Source: an uncultured Hymenobacter sp. (GTDB taxonomy: Bacteria > Bacteroidota > Bacteroidia > Cytophagales > Hymenobacteraceae). Taken from it: a stretch of 5,443 bases of DNA. Shown here piece after piece: positions 1 through 5,443 of the stretch. Position 1 is the stretch's first letter, and the number at the start of each line of letters is the position of its first letter. The translations under genes and the position numbers were made by a program. The notes under the pieces were generated by a model. The model ran no database searches. It was given only the letters and a program-made list of their open reading frames with translations, and was not told the origin of the DNA. The stretch lies in assembly GCA_937871705.1 (NCBI GenBank), contig CALMOO010000640.1:1-5443 (forward strand), given 5' to 3'.

Positions 1-32
1 AAGCAGGCTGTGCCATCGCTAGTGCCGCTGCC

Positions 33-833
33 TTACAGCTGCCCTACAAAATTGCGCACTAGTCCAAAAACTTCTTCTGGCTTTTCGGCGTGCACCCAGT
101 GGCCCGCGTCGGGCACGGTTACTACTTGCGAGTTGGGGAACAGGGCGGGAATGCCGTGCAGCTTATCATCGGGGGTGACGTAGTCCGACTTGCCGCCCCG
201 AATGAAAAGCGTAGGCTTTAAAAAAGGTTGGCTGGCCCCAACTGCCTGGCCAATGGCGGGCAGATTAGCAGCCAGCACCGGCAGGTTGATGCGCCAGGCA
301 AAGGAGTTGTCTTCGCGCCGATACAGGTTTTTGAGCAAAAACTGCCGCACGCCGGGCTGCGGAATGTGCCGCGCCAATGCCGCCTCGGCCTGCTGCCGGT
401 TCTGGATGGTGGCGAGGTCCACGGCTTGCAGCCCGGCCACGATATCGTCTTGGTGCGCCATATCTGAAAACCGGGGCGCGATGTCGAGCACAACAAGTTG
501 GGCCAGCCGGTCTGGATAGTCGAGGGCGAGGCACATGGCCACTTTACCTCCCATGCTGTGGCCCAGCACCGTGAGGCGGGCCGGGTCGAGCGCTAGGTGG
601 TCGAGCAAGGCCAGCACATCAGCAGCCTGCTCGGTATAGCTGTGGCTGGGCGAGTGAAACGAGCGCCCGTGGTTGCGCAAGTCCACCGAAACCACACGCA
701 GGCCAGCCTCGTCGGCCCAGCGGCGCGCCAGCGTCTGCCAGTTGTCGAGGGTTCCAAACAAGCCGTGTAGAATAACAAGTGGCGTTGCCGCCGGGTCGCC
801 TTGGTCAAGAAAGTGCAGCAGGGTAGGAGCCAT
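33..833 (-). CDS. YbfF-like alpha/beta-hydrolase (esterase), complete
   Basis: Predicted 266-residue serine hydrolase of the alpha/beta-hydrolase fold, probably a cytoplasmic esterase or thioesterase acting on small acyl esters; the true substrate is unknown. Visible signatures: oxyanion-loop motif LHGLFGTLDNW (about residues 22-32), DLRNHGRS (51-58), nucleophile elbow GHSMGGK with Ser93, DIAP after the next strand (Asp117), GGKSDYVTPDD with Asp217, and GHWVHAEKP with the probable catalytic His245. The LFG-LDN, RNHG, GHSMGGK and GHWVHAEKP set is characteristic of the Escherichia coli YbfF family (about 254 residues), so the length fits. No signal peptide or membrane segment is seen. I chose the ATG at 831-833 because family homology begins a few residues after it. 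An in-frame ATG at 912-914 would add 27 residues and has AGGAG only 3 bases upstream (918-922), but the extra residues match nothing in the family. The gene points away from the synthase gene, so a shared job is not implied. Confidence 0.88.
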   Translation of the reverse strand: MAPTLLHFLDQGDPAATPLVILHGLFGTLDNWQTLARRWADEAGLRVVSVDLRNHGRSFHSPSHSYTEQAADVLALLDHLALDPARLTVLGHSMGGKVAMCLALDYPDRLAQLVVLDIAPRFSDMAHQDDIVAGLQAVDLATIQNRQQAEAALARHIPQPGVRQFLLKNLYRREDNSFAWRINLPVLAANLPAIGQAVGASQPFLKPTLFIRGGKSDYVTPDDKLHGIPALFPNSQVVTVPDAGHWVHAEKPEEVFGLVRNFVGQL

Positions 834-1379
834 GAAAAAGTAAGGAAGCAAAGGCAAAGATGGGGCCTGCGCGCCTACCCCAGCTTGCACTATCCATTGG
901 CAAGCCCAGGCCATAGTCTCCTGCCATTAAAAGACGCGCACCCGCAATAATACCAGTTTGTAAGTACGCCGCGTAGCAACCTTTAGCTGCTCCTGCTGAA
1001 TAGATAAAATATTAAATACCTGATTTAAAATACTTGCCGCAACTGATTCGCTGGGCTAAACAACGCGCTTCTAGTTTAGAAACTATCTTGCAATGTAAAC
1101 TGATACTAAGCTGGTCAGCTCTGCCAAGTGTTAAGTTATATACTGAATTAATACAACTACAAATCGCTATCTTCAACAGGTGATTGAGAGCTTCGATGAA
1201 TAAGGCTTGCTCCTGGTAGCCAGTTGATGAGATAGGCTTATATTTTGGCTACTGATAGTACTTAGCAAGATTGTAGTTGAAACGTGCGGCTTACAATATT
1301 TTTAATGCAGATTACCTACAGGATTTGAGTATTTATATTATTACAATCATTATACATTTGTTTTATAGGTATTAAAGCT
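834..1379. other. Divergent intergenic region, AT-rich, no gene seen
   Basis: About 546 bases separate the starts of the two divergent genes. The part from about 950 to 1379 is clearly richer in A and T than the flanking genes and has no reading frame with coding character on either strand. It presumably carries the control regions of both genes. A TAnnTTTG box lies near its right end and is listed separately. A small inverted repeat, TTAAAT / ATTTAA with a 5-base spacer (1012-1028), could be an operator but is short enough to occur by chance. Positions 834-914 could be an N-terminal extension of the hydrolase if its upstream ATG is used. I saw no tRNA, riboswitch, insertion-sequence end or CRISPR repeat. 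Confidence 0.7.
1353..1360 (+). promoter_or_regulatory. Candidate Bacteroidota -7 promoter box (TACATTTG)
   Basis: TACATTTG is a perfect match to the Bacteroidota sigma-factor -7 consensus TAnnTTTG. It ends 19 bases before the ATG of the synthase gene, so the leader would be very short (roughly 10-15 bases). The nearest upstream TTG (1325-1327, in ATTTG) is 25 bases away, somewhat further than the usual -33 element spacing of about 17-23, so the -33 half is weak. The only purine-rich stretch before the ATG is TAGGT at 1366-1370, a poor Shine-Dalgarno, as is normal in this phylum. Confidence 0.5.
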
Positions 1380-4300
1380 ATGGATAAAGTCTTATACCCT
1401 TACCCTGGTAATTTTTTGGTTCACCAGCTGGTTGAAAACGCTGTGGCGAACAACTCGGCGCGTACGGCCGTGGTTGCCGCCCAGGCAACCATTACCTATG
1501 GGCAGCTAAACGCGCAGGCCGACCAACTCAGTCGGGTTGTTCTGGCGCAGGCCCCGGCGGCCAAGCTAATTGGCATCAGTGCCACGCGCGGCGTGGAAAT
1601 GGTGGTGGGCCTGCTAGCCATTCTGAAGGCGGGCAAGGCCTACTTGCCCCTAAACCCAGCCTACCCCCCGCAGCGGCTCGCACAGATTATTGCCGGCTCC
1701 GGCCTCACTACTTGCCTGGCGTTGGCCGCCGATGCAGATGCTTTTCAGGCACTTGGGCTGCAAGTCATTATGCCCGATGCAGAGCATCCTTTTGAGAAAC
1801 AGAATTTTACTGCTGGAAGTGCGGCGTACGTGCTATATACTTCCGGCTCGACTGGCGAGCCTAAAGGCGTATGCATGGGCCACCAGGCGCTGGTGAACCT
1901 ACTGCACTGGCAGCAGGGCCAGTCGAAAGCCGGGCCGGGCACCCGCACGCTCCAGTTTGCCCCGCTCAGCTTCGACGTTTCTTTTCAGGAGATTTTTGCT
2001 ACCCTGGCTACGGGTGGCACGCTGGTGCTGGTAGAAGAGGAGCAGCGGCTCGACATGAGTAGCCTACTCACGCTCATCGAAGCGCAGGAGATAAATCGCT
2101 TGTTTCTGCCCTTTGTGGCATTACAAGCGCTGGCCGAAGCGGCGGTTGGCGAGCAGCGCTTTCCGGTGTGTCTGCAAGAAATTATGACGGCCGGCGAGCA
2201 GCTTAAAGTCACGCCGCAGCTGGTGGCATTCTTTTCGGGGTTGCCGGACTGTGTGCTCTACAATCAGTACGGGCCTACTGAATGCCACGTAGTCACGCAG
2301 CTGGTGCTGGCTGGTAACCCGGCCAACTGGCCCTCATTGCCTACCATTGGTCAGCCAATTGCCAATACAGAAGTCCTTATTGCCGATGAAAGCCTGAACT
2401 TGCTGCCGGTCGGCGAGGTCGGGGAAATTTGCCTAGGCGGCATTTGCCTGGCCGAAGGCTACCTAAATCAGCCAACCTTAACCCAGGAAAAATTTGTGTA
2501 TCGGCAAGGTGCTGAACAGCAGCCGATGCGCTTGTACCGCACTGGCGACCTGGGCCGCTATTTGCCCGATGGCAACATTGAATTTTTGGGGCGGCGCGAT
2601 GACCAAGCTAAAATTCGCGGTTACCGCATCGAGTTGGGTGAAGTGGAAGTTGCGCTAACCAAAATTGTGGGCGTTAGCCAAGCAGTAGCCGTAGCGCGCG
2701 AAACTCCGGCCGGGCAGCAACTGATTGCCTACTTAGTGGCGTTGCCAAATAGGCCTAAAGACGTGTCGCATGTTCGGCAAAGTCTGGAAATGACCTTGCC
2801 TGACTACATGATTCCCTCCGCCTTTGTGTGGCTGGCTGAACTGCCCAAAACCACCAGCGGCAAGGTCGACAAAAAGGCCCTACCCCCCCCCGAGCGCAAG
2901 CGGCCCGCTCTGGCCGCGCCGTACCGCCGGGCCACTACCCCCGTCGAAAAGCTGCTCGTCAGCTTATGGGGCGATTGGCTAGAGTTTGACCAGGTAGGGG
3001 CCGACGATAATTTTTTTGAGCTAGGCGGCAACTCGCTGCTGGCGCAAAAAACCGTGGCTGCCCTGAAGTTGCATCAGCATAAGCTGCCCATTACCAAGCT
3101 TTACCAGTTTCCGACGGCAGCCGGCATCGACCACTATTTGGGGCAGCAAGCCAGCCCGCTTGCCGAGCCAGCGCCTGCAGCGGCGCGTGCGCTTCGTCCC
3201 GCCGAGGGCGGCGATATCGCGGTTATCAGCATGGCGGGGCGCTTTCCGGGAGCGGCTACGGTGGAGGAATTGTGGGAAGTACTAAGCCAGGGCCGGGAAA
3301 CCACCCGCTTTTTCAGGGCCGATGAGCTGGACGCTGCCATTCCGGCCGCTGTTAAAAACGACCCGCTTTACGTCGGCGCCCGAGGCGTGCTGGCCGATGC
3401 CGACCACTTTGACGCCACCTTTTTTGGCCTCAACCCCAAACTGGCCCAAACCATGGACCCGCAGCAGCGCGTGTTTCTGGAAGTGGCCTGGGAGGCGCTG
3501 GAGCAGGCCGGCTATTTGCCCCAAACCTACAGCGGCCGCGTGGGCGTGTGGGCTGGCAGCGGCAACAATACCTACTACCAGCATAATGTGCTGAGTAACC
3601 CGGATGTTGTAGCCCAAGTAGGTAACTTTCAAGTGATGACGGCGAACGAGAAGGACTTCGTCGCCTCGCGTACTGCATACCAGCTTAACCTAAAAGGGCC
3701 GGCCGTGAGTGTATATTCGGCCTGCTCGACATCGTTGCTGGCCATTACGCAGGCGGTGCAAAGCTTGCGCAGCGGCCAGTGTGAAGTAGCACTGGCGGGC
3801 GGCGTCAGCGTCACATCGCCCATCAACAGCGGCCACCTTTACCAGGAGGGCGCCATGCTGAGCCGCGATGGCCACTGCCGCTCCTTTGCCGCCGACGCGC
3901 AGGGCACCGTATTCAGCGATGGCGCCGGGGTGGTACTGCTCAAAAATCTCGAAGCAGCCGAGCGCGAGGGCGACACCATCTACGCCGTTATCAAGGGGGT
4001 AGGGGTGAACAACGATGGCGCAGGCAAGGGCAGCTTCACGGCGCCTAACGCCGAGGGCCAGGCGGGCGCCATTCGCATGGCTATTGCCGAGGCGGGCGTT
4101 GACCCGGCCACCATCAGCTACGTCGAGGCCCACGGCACGGCCACGCCCCTCGGCGACCCTATTGAGATTGAAGGCTTAACGATGGCATTTGGCGAGCAAA
4201 GCCAGTCGCAGTTTTGCGCGCTGGGCTCCATCAAGAGCAACATGGGCCACCTCACGGCGGCGGCGGGGGTAGCGGGTTTTATCAAAACCGTGCTGGCCAT

Positions 4301-5443
4301 GCGCCACCAGCAGTCGCCCGCCTCGCTGGGTTTTGAGGCGCCCAATCCGCACATTGACTTTGCCAACAGCCCCTTTTTCGTTAATACCACGCTCAAGCCC
4401 TGGCAGCCGGAGGGCGCCCGCCGGGCCGGCGTCAGCTCGTTTGGGGTGGGCGGCACCAACGTGCACGTAGTGCTGGAAGAATACCTGCCTACCCCCCCCG
4501 CCGTGCCTGAACGCCCTGAGCGCCCCGCCCAGCTGCTTACCTGGTCGGCCAAGTCGGAGGCCAGTCGCGCAGCCTATGCCCAGCGCTTGGCTGGCTCGCT
4601 GCACCAGGCCGCCGGGCTGCCGCTGGCTGATGTAGCCTTTACCTTGCAAACCACCCGGCCCGCCTTTACGCACCGGAGCTTCGCTGTCGTCACCACCCCC
4701 GACGAGGCCTTAGTGGCGCTGCAAGCCGCACCGGCTCAGACTAAGATAGTAGTGGCCGTACCGGGCGAAACGGTGTTTCTGTTTCCGGGGCAGGGCGCGC
4801 AGTACATGCATATGGGGCGCGACCTCTACGAGCACGAGCCCGCCTACCGGCAAGCCGTGGATGCGTGCGCCGACCTGCTGCAAGCGCAGCTCGACGTAGA
4901 TATCCGGGCCGTGATGTACCCCGAGCGAGGCCAGCCGGGCGCCGAAGAACTGCTCAAAAACACGCGCTACACGCAGCCCGCGCTGTTCGTGACCGAGTAC
5001 GCGCTCGCCACGCTTTGGCAGAGCTGGGGCATCGTGCCCAGCGTATTCTGCGGGCATAGCATCGGCGAGTTTGTGGCGGCCCACCTGGCGGGCGTTTTCA
5101 CCTTGGCCGATGCGCTACGGCTGGTGGCTACCCGCGGCCGGCTCATGAGCGAACTGCCACGCGGCAGCATGCTGTCGGTGCGCCTGCCCGCCGCCAAGGT
5201 AGAAGCGATGCTACCCCCCAGTTTGTCGCTGGCCGCCGCCAACAGCAGCCAGCTCTGCGTGGTGGCCGGCCGCGACGAGGACGTGGCCACATTTGCGCAG
5301 GCGCTCGATAAGCTGGAAGTGCCCAACCGGGTGCTGGCCACCAGCCACGCGTTTCATTCGGCCATGATGGACCCTATTCTGGCCGAATTTCGGCTGGTTG
5401 TGGAGGCCGTGCCCCTGAGCCGTCCGCAAAAGCCCTTGGTGTC
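1380..5443 (+). CDS. Hybrid NRPS-PKS loading module A-PCP-KS-AT, 3' end outside window
   Basis: First 1354 codons of a multidomain hybrid nonribosomal peptide synthetase / type I polyketide synthase; no stop codon occurs before the window ends. Order: A (about residues 15-505), PCP (519-587), KS (612-1034), KS-AT linker (1035-1131) and AT (from 1132, cut at 1354). The start ATG follows an in-frame stop (TGA, 1326-1328), lies 19 bases after a TAnnTTTG box, and leaves only the usual short lead-in before core motif A1, so the N-terminus is complete and there is no condensation domain. This architecture suits an initiating module: an amino acid is activated, tethered to the PCP, then extended by one polyketide unit. 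Further domains (such as ketoreductase, ACP or more modules) are expected downstream but cannot be seen. The protein is probably cytoplasmic. A and PCP codons are less GC-rich than KS and AT codons. The product is unknown. Confidence 0.96.
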   Translation, partial: MDKVLYPYPGNFLVHQLVENAVANNSARTAVVAAQATITYGQLNAQADQLSRVVLAQAPAAKLIGISATRGVEMVVGLLAILKAGKAYLPLNPAYPPQRLAQIIAGSGLTTCLALAADADAFQALGLQVIMPDAEHPFEKQNFTAGSAAYVLYTSGSTGEPKGVCMGHQALVNLLHWQQGQSKAGPGTRTLQFAPLSFDVSFQEIFATLATGGTLVLVEEEQRLDMSSLLTLIEAQEINRLFLPFVALQALAEAAVGEQRFPVCLQEIMTAGEQLKVTPQLVAFFSGLPDCVLYNQYGPTECHVVTQLVLAGNPANWPSLPTIGQPIANTEVLIADESLNLLPVGEVGEICLGGICLAEGYLNQPTLTQEKFVYRQGAEQQPMRLYRTGDLGRYLPDGNIEFLGRRDDQAKIRGYRIELGEVEVALTKIVGVSQAVAVARETPAGQQLIAYLVALPNRPKDVSHVRQSLEMTLPDYMIPSAFVWLAELPKTTSGKVDKKALPPPERKRPALAAPYRRATTPVEKLLVSLWGDWLEFDQVGADDNFFELGGNSLLAQKTVAALKLHQHKLPITKLYQFPTAAGIDHYLGQQASPLAEPAPAAARALRPAEGGDIAVISMAGRFPGAATVEELWEVLSQGRETTRFFRADELDAAIPAAVKNDPLYVGARGVLADADHFDATFFGLNPKLAQTMDPQQRVFLEVAWEALEQAGYLPQTYSGRVGVWAGSGNNTYYQHNVLSNPDVVAQVGNFQVMTANEKDFVASRTAYQLNLKGPAVSVYSACSTSLLAITQAVQSLRSGQCEVALAGGVSVTSPINSGHLYQEGAMLSRDGHCRSFAADAQGTVFSDGAGVVLLKNLEAAEREGDTIYAVIKGVGVNNDGAGKGSFTAPNAEGQAGAIRMAIAEAGVDPATISYVEAHGTATPLGDPIEIEGLTMAFGEQSQSQFCALGSIKSNMGHLTAAAGVAGFIKTVLAMRHQQSPASLGFEAPNPHIDFANSPFFVNTTLKPWQPEGARRAGVSSFGVGGTNVHVVLEEYLPTPPAVPERPERPAQLLTWSAKSEASRAAYAQRLAGSLHQAAGLPLADVAFTLQTTRPAFTHRSFAVVTTPDEALVALQAAPAQTKIVVAVPGETVFLFPGQGAQYMHMGRDLYEHEPAYRQAVDACADLLQAQLDVDIRAVMYPERGQPGAEELLKNTRYTQPALFVTEYALATLWQSWGIVPSVFCGHSIGEFVAAHLAGVFTLADALRLVATRGRLMSELPRGSMLSVRLPAAKVEAMLPPSLSLAAANSSQLCVVAGRDEDVATFAQALDKLEVPNRVLATSHAFHSAMMDPILAEFRLVVEAVPLSRPQKPLV
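1422..2894 (+). other. Adenylation (A) domain, amino-acid activating, proline-like pocket
   Basis: Uses ATP to form an aminoacyl-AMP and then loads the adjacent PCP. All core motifs can be read: A1 ITYGQL (38-43), A2 LKAGKAYLPLNPAYP (82-96), A3 YTSGSTGEPKG (153-163), A4 FDVSFQEIF (from 198), A5 NQYGPTE (295-301), A6 GEICLGG (348-354), A7 YRTGDLGRY (386-394), A8 RGYRIELGEVE (413-423), A9 LPDYMIP (473-479) and A10 with catalytic Lys495 (TTSGKVDKKAL). Aligning by eye to GrsA, the pocket residues are D199, V200, Q203, F242, M269, A271, Q296, V304, V305 and K495, i.e. DVQFMAQVVK. Asp199 indicates an alpha-amino acid. The string resembles the prolyl code type DVQ-x-IAHVV but differs at two positions (I to M, H to Q). 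Proline is therefore a tentative substrate call (about 0.4); the domain call itself is firm. Confidence 0.95.
2883..2891 (+). repeat. Nine-C homopolymer tract in A-PCP linker
   Basis: Nine consecutive C residues encode Pro502-Pro504 right after core motif A10. Loss of one C would bring a TAG in frame at 2980-2982, and gain of one C a TGA at 2987-2989. Both lie before the PCP phosphopantetheine serine (3033-3035), so any slippage here would yield a free A domain. The tract could also be a sequencing weak point, but the frame is intact as given. Confidence 0.9.
2934..3140 (+). other. Peptidyl carrier protein (PCP) domain
   Basis: A carrier domain of about 69 residues that holds the activated amino acid as a thioester on a 4'-phosphopantetheine arm. 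The core motif DDNFFELGGNSLLAQ contains the attachment site Ser552 (codon 3033-3035). The GGNSL variant, rather than GGHSL or GGDSL, is well known in carrier domains. The flanks TPVEKLLVSLWGDWL and KLYQFPTAAGI match the first helix and the last loop/helix of the fold. The domain sits between A and KS, so its aminoacyl thioester is handed to a ketosynthase and not to a condensation domain. It needs a phosphopantetheinyl transferase encoded elsewhere. Confidence 0.93.
3213..4481 (+). other. Beta-ketoacyl synthase (KS) domain
   Basis: Catalyses decarboxylative Claisen condensation between the PCP-bound starter and a malonyl-type extender. The domain runs from DIAVISMAGRFPG (from residue 612) to SSFGVGGTNVHVVLEE (ending at 1034), a normal length of about 420 residues. 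The catalytic triad is present: Cys782 in YSACSTSL, His918 in EAHGTATPLGDP and His957 in KSNMGHLTAAAG, with Lys952 before it, so this is an active condensing KS and not a decarboxylating KSQ. MDPQQR and GHCRSFAADAQGTVFSDG are also typical. The motif before the cysteine is VYSAC instead of the common DTAC; similar variants (for instance QTACSTS) are known among KS domains that accept substrates from NRPS modules, which fits the order here. Confidence 0.95.
4492..4499 (+). repeat. Eight-C homopolymer tract in KS-AT linker
   Basis: Eight consecutive C residues in codons for Thr-Pro-Pro-Ala, just after the end of the KS domain. It is the second long C tract placed at a domain boundary of this gene. 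Losing one C would bring a TAG in frame at 4633-4635, removing the AT domain. Confidence 0.9.
4773..5443 (+). other. Acyltransferase (AT) domain, malonyl-type, truncated by window
   Basis: Selects the extender-unit CoA thioester and loads it onto a downstream carrier protein. Visible motifs: VFLFPGQGAQY (from 1132), NTRYTQPALF (substrate-binding stretch ahead of the nucleophile), GHSIGEF with catalytic Ser1227 (codon 5058-5060), RGRLM with the arginine that binds the malonyl carboxylate, and SHAFHS (1322-1327) with probable catalytic His1326. HAFH in place of YASH, and Ile after the nucleophile, are the established signatures of malonyl-CoA rather than methylmalonyl-CoA specificity. A KS-AT linker of about 97 residues precedes it (QLLTWSAKSE and THRSFAVV are typical pieces). 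Only about 223 residues are seen; the last part of the domain lies beyond the edge. Confidence 0.94.

Noticed and set aside
1..32. Possible terminator hairpin after the hydrolase stop
   Set aside because: Only four-base arms (GCAG/CTGC) without a U-tract can be found, and the sequence is cut by the window edge.
190..574. Plus-strand open frames opposite the hydrolase gene
   Set aside because: They overlap a clear alpha/beta-hydrolase on the minus strand and encode nothing recognisable.
855..862. CATCTTTG on the minus strand as a -7 box for the hydrolase
   Set aside because: One mismatch to TAnnTTTG and no TTG at suitable spacing upstream.
1069..1081. Small palindrome TTCTA-GTT-TAGAA
   Set aside because: Only five-base arms and not near a promoter box; likely chance in AT-rich DNA.
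1216..1252. Inverted repeat GTAGCCA / TGGCTAC with a 23-base loop
   Set aside because: Seven-base arms with a long loop are expected about once by chance in a spacer of this size, and no T-run or other signal accompanies it.
1690..1896. Short plus-strand frame inside the A domain region
   Set aside because: It is an out-of-frame shadow of the adenylation domain, whose motifs A2 and A3 flank and cover it in the main frame.
3690..4673. Long open frames on the minus strand inside the KS and linker region (for example 3690-4133 and 4176-4673)
   Set aside because: They are antisense to a well-recognised KS domain and their translations have no recognisable motif; GC-rich coding sequence commonly leaves such open frames on the opposite strand.
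4967..5429. Minus-strand open frames inside the AT domain
   Set aside because: Antisense to AT motifs that read cleanly on the plus strand; low-complexity translations rich in Ala, Arg and Ser.

Overview
The window looks like a piece of a fairly GC-rich Bacteroidota chromosome, most likely Cytophagales / Hymenobacter-like. That guess rests on the ~60% or higher GC of the coding parts, the lack of clear Shine-Dalgarno sites, and a perfect TAnnTTTG-type -7 box just before the large gene. It is an inference, not a proven assignment.

Layout: positions 33-833 (minus strand) hold a complete gene for a YbfF-like alpha/beta-hydrolase. Positions 834-1379 form a divergent, AT-rich intergenic region with no convincing gene. 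It carries the likely promoter of the large gene close to its right end. From 1380 to the end of the window (plus strand) there is one uninterrupted reading frame of 1354 codons with no stop. It is the N-terminal part of a hybrid nonribosomal peptide synthetase / type I polyketide synthase with domains adenylation (A) - peptidyl carrier (PCP) - ketosynthase (KS) - acyltransferase (AT, cut by the window edge).

How it should work: the protein starts directly with an A domain and has no condensation domain before it, so it looks like the loading module of an assembly line. The A domain would activate an amino acid and load it on Ser552 of the PCP. The KS would take this aminoacyl starter and condense it with an extender unit, predicted to be malonyl, selected by the AT. 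Read by hand, the A-domain pocket code resembles prolyl codes but has two deviations. All visible catalytic residues are present. The product cannot be named, because the rest of the gene and its neighbours lie to the right. The most noteworthy points are the start of a hybrid assembly line with a proline-like starter pocket, a GC step at the PCP/KS junction that suggests a mosaic gene, and long poly-C tracts at two inter-domain linkers.
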